Positions 10,853 through 23,226 of a stretch of 64,000 nucleotides of DNA are shown piece by piece; the stretch's first letter is position 1, and each line of letters begins with the position of its first letter. The notes under the pieces were generated by a model. It saw only the letters and a program-made list of their open reading frames with translations, had not been told where the DNA came from and searched no databases. Made by a program: the position numbers and the translations under genes. This stretch comes from Rhynchosporium graminicola (lineage: Eukaryota > Ascomycota > Leotiomycetes > Helotiales > Ploettnerulaceae): contig FJUW01000015.1 in assembly GCA_900074885.1 (NCBI GenBank), positions 415,906 to 479,905 of the forward strand, given 5' to 3'.

Positions 10853-13800
10853 ACTCTACCGGGAAATCATACCGAAATTGAAGAAAGAGAGAGGAAAAAA
10901 CGCAGGCAACCATAACGGCAAGCACAATATCAGCTGCAGCTGGGATGCATGTTCGCGTAGTTCGCGGCTAAACCGTGGCCTTGTCAAAGTGTAGGTAGGT
11001 GGCTCGAGCGTCTAGAAAGCACGCTATTCGAAGCGCGACCCCACCGCACGTAACGCACCATCACTTCTTCCACTCTAACTTCATCTCGAAAACAACTACA
11101 ATCATCACATTCATCGTTCCAGACAATGAGAACAGCGCAAAAGAACCACAAAAGCCGTGATCAAGAAGACTTACGCAGATCTCGAATTCTTTGACGGAAG
11201 AACAAGAATGTTTCCTCTGTTTTTGGAACGGGCCTCCCCAGCAGCTCACCATTCGAGGAACGCCAGCAATGACCCAAATGAGAAATCACGGTGCAAATAT
11301 CAGATCAGGAATATTATCGTCCTAGCTAGTCAAGAATCCTTGGAGGCTGGTCCTTTATTCTGCCTCTTCCCTTGACTAGATGGAAGACCTTGCAAAATGC
11401 TGATCTCCAGGCTCTGAAAGGCTCCAAGGTTGTGACCATCAGCTTACGCCTCTGATACTTCTTCCGTCATCCCAGAAGAAGAGTCTATATCCGACATTTC
11501 TGCCAGCAACAATTACTCATGGCTGGTTCAATTTTTGCAAAACTCCAAGACAATAACGATATCTTTCAAGGAAACACAGCCAATGATGATCTGGAGAGGC
11601 TTCATCTTCGCTGGCGCTGCTACGAGGTAGGTCCCACCCGTTCTCCTCCACTTCATGGGCTTCGTACATCATCTGTTCTCTACCGTTGCCGCTCCACCCA
11701 CATCTTCTTCTTCTTCATCATCATGATCTCCTTCAAGCAAACGGATTTTCTCCACCCATCGAACCTTCCCAGCCAGGCACGTTCACGTCGGCTAATACCT
11801 CAGTCTTAGTCTGTGATCTTCCATGGGCACGTCTCTGAAACTACCTCATTCATAGCCTGGGTCGTGTCAACTTAGAACGACTAAGTTTCTGACGATGTTT
11901 CCCACTTCACTGCAACATCACTTTGCTCTTATCACAAGGTAATCATAACCGGCAAGACTCTAGCATATTCATAGCTAGTTGCTTGTGTGGGAGCCAATTG
12001 CCGTCCCGGCTTCGCGCAGCCTTCCACGGTGGGAGATGAGCAATTCCTCTCATTGAGACACCGTGGGCCCGTTCCTGGGACCATTTGGCGTCCTCCTCTC
12101 GCGTTTCTGCCAATACTAGTCATCCCACTTGGGCGTTGACGGAATATTACTTGAGGTACCAGAGTAAGCTCTTTGTGTCCCAGACAGCATTTTGACAATC
12201 GTGGTTGGTGTTTAGCTTCGCTTCAATGCTATGCATTGCCTTCCACTCCCCAGACTTCGGCCTGTGTTGAGCGTCCGACTGCTGGGTCGAGTCCCCTCTC
12301 TTGCCACTGGCCTTCAATGTTCTTGGGGAATCGTGTTGTACTAGTCTTGCACTCCCGCTATGCTATGCAATAACTGAACCATGGAGCAACTTCCGGTGGG
12401 AGAAAACATCACCAACGTTTATTGCTTGCTCCTTCCCCGTCGGACGAAGCCGTTCACTGTATGTGACTTCAATACGTCAGGAGGTTACATGGATGTGCCC
12501 ATGAGTATGAGGATTGAGAGCCGAGTACATTGCACATCAACACTAAGCGATTGAATCTGCGACAGCACCTGCCATTTCCAAAAGATCCACGCCACAGGCC
12601 TTCCGATGCATCTTGACTAGGATCACATGATACTGGTAGCCAACCACTGATAGACCAATCTGCCTCACACGAAAGAATGCTTAACAAGGAAAGTATGAAA
12701 AGATCGACCTGTGGCTCACCAATTGAGGGGAATGTCTGTCAAATGGCTACCTTGCGTCCTGATTCCATAATGGACAATCGCATTCACCCAGTGTCTAGGA
12801 TGTTTCCAACTTTGCATGTCCCAGGAAATACAGGGTGGCAAGGTAGAGCGAGTTATGCGCTCCATAACCGGACAACTTCCCTACTCGTCGGGTGTCTGGC
12901 TTTGGAGTATGCCCATCCTCCAAGGACGAGGCATTGTCGTGAAGCCTTCTATACTAGGAGCGCCTCCGTTCTAGTTGGTCCCTACCGTGGGTCACAAGTG
13001 TGTTTTGTTACCAGCTTCCAGTGTTTCTCCACTTGTTTGACCTTTATTTATTTTCCTTTAAGCAAATGTATGCTATCTGTACCTGTGGATACTCGGCGCC
13101 GTCTGTTTGTGCTTCTCCTATATCCGATTGTGCAGCAGGCCGAATATGTGCAGAAAGTGCGTTGCGTTTGCCTAGAGTGGATGATAATTTCTGCAAGCCT
13201 TACAGGCTTTCCAACGATATCAATGTCTTTCTTACTTTGTATTTGTCCCCTCGAGATGGCTCTTCAAGTGTATAAAGAGGTAGATGACTTTGCTTCCTTT
13301 GTGTCTCATACCCTTGCTCTTGCTGCCTGGATCGAATCGATCCATCAAATTGCCAGAAGACTTAATTAGGAGGCTCCTATCATGTTGCCCCATGTCTCCT
13401 GGCAAGGTTTAAAGAATGACGCTGGCTGTAGCAGGATAGTTGACAGACTACAGGTTTGCTGATGCCCAGGCAGCTATGAATGGATGTGTTGTGGATGCTG
13501 TTGTTGGCCACTCTCTCCTTCGAAGAAGAAACTGATAGGGTGTCTGTGTACATGCCTGGCCGCAGAGACACAGAGCCTACAATATTGGTGTTCCGTACTG
13601 CGTGTACAAGTTCAAGAGGAGTGTTAGCGGAGTCGTGGAATGTGGCGATAGAGCTCCAAGCTACTTTTGATGCTTCTTTGGGTGAGAATGGCCATCCGTG
13701 GTGCGACGATTGCTCCGGATCTTCGAGGAAATATGATCGTGCGATAGGACTGGCAACATACAGATGGCCCTGAGCTCCAGCTTGCGTTTACTTTTGGCTC

Positions 13801-14608
13801 TTCTCGGATATCCTATGGGTTCATGCCATCAGCAACCAGACTCCGTCTTCGCGAGCACTCTCGCTTTTTCTTAGAAGGAAGTCTGGCACATGGTACCCAC
13901 TTAACATTTGTGTTTGAAGCCACTTGTGTGGTGGTGATTATTTTTCTTCTATCCAAGGCCAGCCTAGGTTGGCGAAAGGAACGTGAAGATACTACGGTTA
14001 CCTCGACGAAATCGGTGTGGACTTGCAGGAGCGTCACGGGTTGAAAGGGCCCACTTCATCTCCCGTTGCCAGAGGGCGAGGGCTATTGGGGCCTTGAGTT
14101 CAATTTTTGGAGCGAGGCCAAGGTCCCACGCCCGCCTATATTTTCGCATAACACCCCTCCGACCTCTTCTTCTCGACAACCTCAAAACCTCCTTTGGCTA
14201 GCACCACAACGTCACGAACCCCCCTCAAACCCACCCTGATTGCTCCTTGCTATTTCGAGTACAATCACATCATTTCGCAGCGCAGGTAAGTCAAATCTTG
14301 CCCCTTCTCAGCGCGCTCAGCATAGACTCTCCTCCTCAATCCATCTCCCTAGCCTCTGATGCGCAGTTGCCTTTGCCATTGAGCAGCCACCGAACACACT
14401 CCATCCTACATGGTATCCTACATGCTCTCGGACTCGCTTTGAGTCGCTGAAAGAATTTGGGCTCTGACGGTTCGTTGATCTTGGATCTACCCTTGGTCGC
14501 GTTTATTCAGCTTCCCGTACCGTATATATCAATCCATCCACTTCCACAACGACAGCCTTCTGACTAGGACTGGAGCGAAATCTGACCTGGTCTATAGTAC
14601 TGTGAAAT
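10853..14608. other. 3.7 kb without a convincing gene
   Basis: Base composition is normal and there is no RIP bias. The longest open frame, 12677-13369 (+, 230 aa), has no domain and a composition unlike the nearby genes. A stretch at about 11445-11625 reads as a plausible exon (acidic and Ser-rich, ending at an AG|GTAGGT donor-like site), but upstream stops prevent a model. A short TCT/TCA-rich microsatellite lies at about 11703-11726. The right end (about 13,800-14,608) should contain the promoter and 5' leader of the methyltransferase gene. A non-coding transcript or a decayed gene is possible. Confidence 0.4.
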
Positions 14609-17600
14609 ATGGCGTTCGGAGGAGTCGCCGCGACACGCACTAGTGATCGGCGTGTCACCGAAGCCGCCTCCCAACCTGTTACCAAGAACAGCACCAGCAA
14701 CGAAGAAGTCCCTGACGTACTAATGTCTGGTATCGACGACCTCACTTACAGCGACAGTCGTTCCAAACCCGCAACCGCTGACCCCTATCGTTCTGACGAT
14801 GACGATAACGATGAGGAAAAGATCGAGAGTGAGAAGGTTAAGCACAAACAGATTCGTAAGCTAACACATATCTACTTCCCACCCCGTAATTTGCTCAATG
14901 ATCATATCATAGGCTCCAGATATGACTTTCCCGCTTTCAACGAAGGCGCACTATCGGAAGCCGCAAACAACGGTGTCCGACCTCCTGGAAAGGTTCCCAG
15001 CTACCAAGGCCCTCTTTCGGCTAGCGATACCTCAAATTCGAGAGCTGTATCCGCTACTGGTGGAACCAAGTCGTTACTGGCTCAAATAAGGGCTTTCCAC
15101 AGAGACAAGACAGCTGAGGTGCGAAATACTGAGCGACTCTCTGCCGAAGCTGAGTGGGCTAGAAAGGATGCTCAGAGGGATGATAAAAAGCGACTCAAGC
15201 AGATTGCAATCAACGATAAGAAGGCTGCAACTGATGCTAAGAAGGTTTCACGTGATGCTAAGAAGGCTACGGCTGATGCTAAGAAGGATGCTAAGAAGGA
15301 TGCACGTGAGACTAAGGAGGCTGCCACCCAGGCCAAGAAGGCCGATGCTGCAAGAGCTAAGGCTGCGAAGGCTACAATCTCAAATGGTGAAGAGCCCGCG
15401 GTTCACAACAGACCTGCAGTACTCACGACGACTCCAATCGATGACGTCGAGGAGGAAGAAGAGGACAAGGAAGGGGATAAAGAAAATGATGAGGATCACC
15501 GAGACGAGGATGAAGATCATGGCGAGCAAGAGGAATACCAGGATGAGGGAAATGAAGACGAGGACAACAAAGATGAAGGTGGGGATGAGATCGTTGAAGA
15601 TACGTTCGCCACTATCCAAAAGAAGTTCAATCATGAGCCTGGGTATGATGACACATTACCTCCTCTCATCTCCAATGAGGAAATATTTAAGGATCTCGGA
15701 AAGGCTTTAATTCGTGCTGGCATGGGAGAGCTCACAAAATTGATGGGTGGATGTGCTCTGAAGGTCGGTACGTTTTGTTCGGGCACAGAAGCTCCAATTC
15801 TGGCAATGAGAATACTACGAGATGGTAAGCTTAAGACTCGTATACCCTCACCCCAACTTATTAATCATGCTACTACAGTTTTCGGTGAACAAGGCCTTAT
15901 CTTCAACTTCGAACAGGTCATCAGCGCTGAGATTCATCCTGCTAAATCTGCGTTTATCGAGAGAAACTTCTCTCCAGCACTTAGTGCTAGAGACATAACC
16001 GAGATCTCTCAGCAAAGCGCGAAGGACAATACAAGCGGGAAGGATGAATGGGTCTTGTAAGTGTCAAGTTCGTTAATAATAATTGCAGACGCTGATACAG
16101 TCCAGCACGACTGCATACGGCGGCAAGGCCAAAATTCCCGGAAATCTCGATATCCTTATTGCCGGCTTCTGCTGCGACGATTTCTCTCATCTGAACAACC
16201 GTCGCAAGAATCTCAATGCTAATGGCGAGTCCGGCGATACGTTCTTCGCGATACTTGAATATGCAGACAAGTATCGCCCCAAAATGATCATCTTGGAGAA
16301 CGTGATCAAGACCCCGTGGCTTGACGCCAAAGTCCCTCATAACGATAAGAAGGGACCAAATCCGACCATCGGCCTGGACAAGCACTTCGAAAACTTGGAT
16401 TACGTGGTCTGCTTCATGATGCTCGATACAAAGCAGCACTATTTGCCTCAAACTCGTCAACGTGGTTACATGGTGTGCGTTCTGAATGACGATCCCCAGC
16501 ATAGCACCCACTTGAAATTTTTGGCGAAAGAATTTCCGGAATTGGTCAACAAGTTGAAGAGACCAGCAAGTGTGCCCATGGAGGCGTTATTGTTTAATTT
16601 CGACGAACCACTTCTGAATAGTACTGGAAGAGAAGAAGGCGATGTCAAGAAGAAGAGAGGAGCTTGGGCTTGGGAGAAATGCAAACTTGGTCACCAAGAA
16701 TATGTCTTAAAGCACGGTCTAGGCAGTCTTCGTCCAGTAACACATTGGGAGGCAAATGGCTCAAAGTTATTGCCGGATTTCTACAAGCAGACTACTGTGT
16801 TTACGAACAGGACTATGGACTGTATCGATATTGCACATCTCCGAAACATCCTCTTGAAGGGGATCGATGACCGATATCTGAAGTATGTTTCTTCCTGCCA
16901 GTCCTGATACACATTAGCTAATCTTCCCCGATTTAGTCGCTTCTTGGAACTATCGCAGAATGTATATCGTTATGAAGACTCGGAACGCAGCGGAATCATC
17001 AGTTGCCTCTTCCCCAACAACTTCTTGTTCCTCACTCTGCGCGGTAGTCGCGTCACGGGCCTCGAGAACCTCATAACTCAGGGATACAATCCGAATCTGG
17101 TCGACACCATGAACATGGACGACGTGCTCCTGAAAGATATGAGTGGCAATGCAATGACCGCCACTGTTGTGGGTACCTTTATGTTTGCAGCTTTAATTCA
17201 CTTCAGAGATTCGTTCAAATTTTCAGGTCGTCCTGTGCAGATCGAAAAGCCCGAACCACAACCAGGTGGTTACGGCAAGGATGTTTTGGAAAGTCACAAG
17301 TCGCACCCTACATTCTACGAGCCAGTATCAGTGCAAGACATCACCGCTCTTGCTGCCCGGACTGTACGTCTCTGCATTTGCGAAGGTCAATTCGATGTCT
17401 CTGCACACCAGATCCGACAGTGCAAGGTTTGCAGAGCTACGTCCTGCGTCAAATGTGGTAAGAACCCCAAACACAAGTACGAAAATTTCGACATTGAGCG
17501 TAAGCAGCCCATTGAGTTCATCAATGCTATCAAGAATAGTCTTCCTTTTCAGATTGATCTTACGGCTCTACTAAAGTCAGAAGTGACGACGAGTTTGCTT

Positions 17601-20600
17601 CAGGATGCCAGACATTATCCTCTCCCAGCCGGATTCAGTCAAACGGAATGGACTAATCTTTTGGGGAAAGTGAAGATGGCGCTATCTTCAAAGATATCAC
17701 TACGAACCACGAGACGCGCTCATTGTTTTCAAGTTAGTTTTGATTCTCCTTGTGCCGTGTTAAAGCTGGAAGTATCACCAAGTGGCGTTGAGTGGCTGCT
17801 TTATGCAAATGTCCCTGAGGAGCCTCTTGCATCAACAATGGGAAAGTACCTTCGACGCAATCCCATTGCTCGTATGCGCCCGACTGGCGACGATCTCATG
17901 AAGGGCTTGTGGGAAATCTGGAATCCTAAAACCACCACTCTCCAGATCATGGTGACTTCAAGCGGGCTGCTGGAGAAGTCCTTTGAGAACGAGCGAGGAC
18001 TTATCGCATTTCAAACAACTTTCGTTTATCCTCGCATCTCTATCACCTCCCGAGGAGACTATAATTCGAAGCATCTTGACCAGGACATTCAAGGAGATTA
18101 CTTCCTTTCATCTGACTGTGGGCAAGCATTTAATTCGGTGCATGCTCGCGAGTCTACTGAAGGTCAAAAGCCACTGTTACTTTTCTTCAATCAGCATGTA
18201 CCCAGCAGAAATCCCGATAACTTTTTTTTCTCGTTCACGAATGACGTCGCTCGGAAGCGTTATGGCGAGGAGTTGTCCGTCAAGTGCAATATGCCAAGCT
18301 TCTGGCGAAAGCCGACAGTGACAGCCATCAAGACTGCTACAGGCTTCAAAGTTGACGGAGTTCCGATCGAGTCTTTTGTTGGTCACCATTCCGAGGAAAT
18401 TGACATTTGCCTCGATGGCCACTGGACTCCGCTCCCTGGTATTCAATTGGGTCTCACATCTGAGGAAATGATCAGCTACCGTCGATTACCTTCCAATATT
18501 CAACACATCCCAATTTCTTGTGGCCACAAGCGTGCTGTTTTCGAAATGGCTGCTACACTACCCTACAAGCTGTCAGTAAGTAAGTACAGATGGACTCTAA
18601 TCAACAAGGCAAATGGCATTTCTTTCTACAAGGAATTCCAATTTCTTTTTGAGAAGGAACTTGTTCTTCGTGGCCATGGCGAATTCGACGATATATGGAC
18701 TCCCTCTCGGGACAATGTGACAGTGTGCTCGTCATGTGCGCCGCCTTTACCTTCGATGCAATGGACAATTGAGAAGAAGCCAGGTAGAGGATGCGGAAAG
18801 CAGATCCCTGTCGAGAATCCAGAGCAGGCAGCGTCCCATGAGCGGGCTATGAAGACTAGACCTTCAGCTATCGATGTTATGTACCGAATCAGCTCCTTCA
18901 ATCAACTAGAGTTGAGCATTGCCATTGATCCGGCAACACTCATGCACCGAGCTACTGGAAGCCTCTTGCTCAACGATACTGTAAACCGCACTGGTACTAT
19001 GGTTGGAAGCGGGATTCAGACCAGCTACCGCCTGATCACCGACCAAGGCAAGAAGGCAGCTCCCTCTTCCGAGGAATTCACTCTGAAAAGCACTGCGGAT
19101 GTCGTTCCTTTTCAAAGCCTAAGCGTAAGCCCATTTCAAGATTTAACCAGGAATCCCATCTCTTTATTTGAATCCCAAACCAAGGCACTTACCTGGATGC
19201 TTTCTCAAGAACGTAATCCGCAGCCTTTCATGGAGCAGGCTGTAGCCGAGGCTTCTGTCAAAGAGATTGGGTACCGTTTGGAAGCCAAAGCTACTCGAGA
19301 GGTCTCGGTGGCAGGCGGTATTTTGGCTCATGAGGTGGGCTTCGGAAAAACGATTTTGATTCTCTCACTTATCGTGCTCCAGCTTGAGGACATCTCAAAG
19401 CAGGTCAAAGAGTTACCAAATGTCGAGGGAGCAATCCGTACCAAAGCCACTCTGATCCTCGTACCAAATCATCTGGTGAAACAATGGTACAAAGAAGCCA
19501 AGAGAATTATAGGTAGTTTGTCGACACATATCCTTGTCATCGGAAATGTCGCTCAACTTAGGAAGCTGAAGGTTTCCGACATCCGAGAAGCTCTGATTGT
19601 TATTGCCTCCTGGGATGTATGCTCCTCTCTTGCATATCAAGAAGCATATGCTCAATTCTCTGGTAATGTTCCGTATGCTGACAACCGGTCAATGCGAGCT
19701 CAACGAGAGTGGCATAGACACTCTGCTGCTACCTTCGCAGCAAACGTTGAGACACTCAAGAATAATCCCAACCAGCCGCACTTCGAGAACATATTGAAGA
19801 GCCAGTACGATGCCAGCGTTATCGAGACCAATAAGCACGATGAGTACAATCCATCTAAGCATGTCACTGGGTCCAATTACAAGAGTGCGGCTTCCAAGGG
19901 ACCTAATACTGGAGAGAAGCGCAAGGCAGTGTTCGTTGCCTCGGATGACTGGAAGTCTTTGTTCGACTTCAAGTCAATGGCTGATGATGACAGCGTCGAT
20001 GGGCTTAGCCATCCTCTTCTTGAGATGTTCCATTGGGCTCGTGTGGTTATTGATGAGCACACTTATGCAAAGCCTATGAGCGGTCTTCTTCTAGAGTTTG
20101 TCCAATGCTCTAAAGTCTGGCTTCTGTCGGGCACACCTCGTCTGGGTGGTTTCCATGATATCAAGGCTATGGCATCTTTATTCGGAATCAATATTGGCTG
20201 CGATGACTATTCGATCATGAACGTTGATGCGTTGAAGAAGACCATGAGCGAATTTACTGGTAAGCGAATTCTTAACAGATCCTCGGCTTCGCTAACCAAC
20301 CACGTAATAGCATCGGAAAAGTTCGCTATGTACCAGGAGTCACCGACTGTAGCCTGGCAGCAGACTAGAATGCGTCAAGCTCAAGCCTTCTTAGACCATT
20401 TTGTCCGACAGGTACGGTTGTGCGTGACTACTCGCGATGAACATTTACTTACTCTACCTAGGATAAAGTTGATCTCAGTCACATCACAGTTCAGAAGCAG
20501 ATCATTGGCGTAGGTCAAACTGCGGCTGAAAAGGCTCTCTACATGGAACTTGCTCAGCGTGTGATCGCCAAAAGCTTCATACTTGATGCCGTCAAATCTA

Positions 20601-21943
20601 CGGCTGGACAAACGGCCAAGCACAATCAAGAAGCTTCATCTGAAGGCGAAGATAGAAAGCTAGCTCTTTTCCTCCAGGCTTCATCTCCCAATTTCAAGAA
20701 CGGCGATACAGCCATCGCTAAAGGAGATGTGTTGGAGACCATTCAAAAAGCCCGTTTTCTCGACTACTCTGCCATGGCTAATAAACTTAGCAACGAGCTG
20801 CACGATGCGTACCGGATGTCACTTCGGCTTGCTCACACTGGCGAGAACTGCACACAGTACGACAATTGGGTCCCCTCTGCTCGTAACAATCATTACGGAG
20901 ACCATGACGTGACCGATTTTATCCGCTTGAAACTAAAAAGCCTCCTCACTGTGAATGAAGCGTGTGAGGAGATCAATGTCGCTGACGCTCTCCGCACTTT
21001 AGCATCGAAGCTCAACACAACCTGCGAGAAACTTGTTGTTCGCAAACGATCGCTGAGAGTCTGGGATGTTGTGCGCCTCATCCAGCAAGATGAGCTGAAT
21101 TGTTCCAAATGCAAATGCAAGGCTCATGCGAGCGATGCAACTTTGCTTGCTAGCTGTGGGCATGTTGTTTGCAGCAATTGCAAGTGCAGTATCGTCGATA
21201 CTTGTGGAGCTATCCAGGGTCGAGACAAGTGTAGTGCAGGCTCAGTTGCCCATCAGCAAGTCTCATGCGCATCACTTCTCGCTGAGGGTGACTTGTTACA
21301 GATCACGATGGGCTCGAAGATTGACTGTGCCGTTAAACTCATAGAAAAGAAGACCAAGCTTGGTGAGAAGGTGTTGGTCTTCGTCCAGTTTTCCCAAGTG
21401 CAGAAGAAGCTGGAGCAGGCACTCCAGGCTGCCCATATCAAGTCCGCGAATTTGGATGAAAAGATAACTTCTTCAAGAACCCTGGAGCAGTTCAAGGATG
21501 TGTGTTCGAAGATTCGAGTACTAATAATGCACACTGCCGCCGAGACTGCCGCAGGCAGGTAAGATGTCCCGACATCTCTGCATTTAATCCCTTGCTTACC
21601 TAGTCACAGTAACCTTACCATTGCTCCTAACCTGGTTTTCTTCGAACCCTTGTACACCCACGGATCAAATGCCAGACAAGAATATGATTCCGCTATGACA
21701 CAGGCAATAGGACGTTCGAGAAGATTGGGTCAGACGAAGACTGTCGAGGTGTACGAGCTTTTGGCTACGGGCACCATCGAGGTCGACTACAAAGAGCACC
21801 GTGATGATTGCCTTCTCGTACCCAGCAATTTCCCCGATAGACTCAGTTTCCCAAGTAGACTGAAACAAGTTGCACGTTCAAGCCCCCACGATCATGGGGA
21901 TCTGGCGAGTTCTCTTGTTGGTAATACCGAATTCGATGGATAG
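14609..21943 (+). CDS. DNMT5-type DNA cytosine methyltransferase with RING and SNF2 ATPase
   Basis: Eight exons: 14609-14855, 14913-15824, 15879-16056, 16106-16882, 16937-20259, 20311-20411, 20462-21558 and 21610-21943 (introns 49-57 nt), giving 2322 aa. Order: disordered N-terminus with Lys/Ala/Asp repeats (about 169-237) and an acidic tract (about 261-312); C5-methyltransferase with motif I GTFCSGTEAP (367), motif IV GFCCDDFS with catalytic Cys469, motif VI ENV (510-512), motif VIII QTRQRGY (561-567) and GNAMTATVVG (about 775); Cys-rich zinc motif (about 858-885); SNF2 Walker A VGFGKT (Lys1509) and DEHT (1744-1747); RING (about 2060-2105) between the ATPase lobes; helicase motif VI QAIGRSRRLGQ (2243). 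This order is that of DNMT5, shown in Cryptococcus to be an ATP-dependent maintenance CpG methyltransferase. No chromodomain is visible. No frameshift or internal stop, so it looks functional. Confidence 0.95.
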
Positions 21944-23226
21944 ACCTCTCAATTTCCTTTCGTTACGGATGTCTTTCGGTCAAAGATCTCTTCATCCGTG
22001 AATGCAGTGCTTGTAGTAAGTTCATCATCGCCTCCCCGTTTCTCAACTCATACACTGACCACGACTTTAGAGTTGCCGGCCTTTGAACATCAATGAATAC
22101 GAAATCACGAATTGGTGGATGCTGGCGGGCTGCGTCCTTGTGATGTAGTTTTGATTTTCCCTTTCAAAAAGAAATATTTTGTTACATTGGGAGAAGATAT
22201 GAGAGGAGAAGAGTGCAGAATCAAAAAAATGGCGGTGTTAAGAATAGTTAATCAAAGCTGATGGCCGAAACTTCAACTTTTATATGATGTTGCCGTGAAG
22301 CTGTGATCTTTGACTTTAACGATGAGCTTTTGGTAGTTTCAAATTGTGATCTGGGAAATATATAGCAGTTCTAGACTTGTAGTAGACTTTGACATGCTTC
22401 GCACAAGGCTAGGCCTCTACTTCGGCGAAGGGAGAACTGGCTGGTGCGATTGAAATGTCACCATTATATCAATGGATATGGCCCGTGGTACTCCTTGTAG
22501 TCACGTAAGTTTCCGATGACTTTACATGACTTGCCGTGTTAGAGAATGGTGAGTTTGTAACGAATCTTAGTTCAATTGCTTCGCCAGACAATATTTTTTA
22601 GCCTGGAATGACACAACATTCTTCGAGGATTAAATCTACCAAATGCTTCTTTATGGACTTTCTAGTCCTCGCATTGTCTTTTCCAGGCGACGATGCATTT
22701 CAAACACTACCCCAATCGAAAGGTGTTAAGATTCTCTGAACTTGGTTTGCCGGCTTCTCTTTCAAACGTACCTAGGCAATTTCTTGAGAAGTCAAGACTG
22801 CTGAATCTTGTGCATTTAATAGTACCTGGGACGTTTCGAGGAGATGGGCTAAGAAGAAACAGCATTGGAACATGTGCTGGAATGGAATCGGCAAGATAGC
22901 ACATATTCGAGTTACAGGCTTGAAGGATATTGAAGGGAAGAGAAAACTGGGTCAGGAAGCTGGAAGGTGTAAGCATCATAGTCATGAGGCCCAAGGATTC
23001 AAAGTTTAGACTCTGGAGTTTAAGCTTGGAAGCTGGCGCAAGCTGGTGGACTGGAGTCACTTTGGTAGAAGGTAAAGCCGTGCTGGGAGCTATATAGAAT
23101 TGACTTGACCTCCTGCACTGTTTCTCGTTGGCTGGATAGAGTTGGCTATCACACAGCTCGAAATACCGAACCTAGAAAAACATTTTCAGCAACGCTGGTA
23201 CTTGATTTGTGTGGAAGTCGTGATAT
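21944..23226. other. Intergenic between convergent genes
   Basis: 1.3 kb between the 3' ends of the methyltransferase gene (+) and the WD40 gene (-). The minus-strand frame 22707-23060 (117 aa) has a Leu-rich look but no start context, splice partner or domain I can name; the overlapping plus-strand frame 22693-22899 is also open, which argues that both are chance. No repeat seen. Confidence 0.4.

Noticed and set aside
12677..13369. 230-aa plus-strand open frame as a gene
   Set aside because: No domain, unusual composition, no splice partner, and other open frames overlap it. Likely chance.
15380..15634. Hydrophobic minus-strand 84-aa frame
   Set aside because: It is the antisense of the acidic tract in the methyltransferase gene; Asp/Glu codons read backward give Ile/Val/Leu.
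15168..15710. 180-aa Arg/Met-rich plus-strand frame
   Set aside because: It is the +1 shadow of the Lys/Ala-rich and acidic tracts of the methyltransferase gene.
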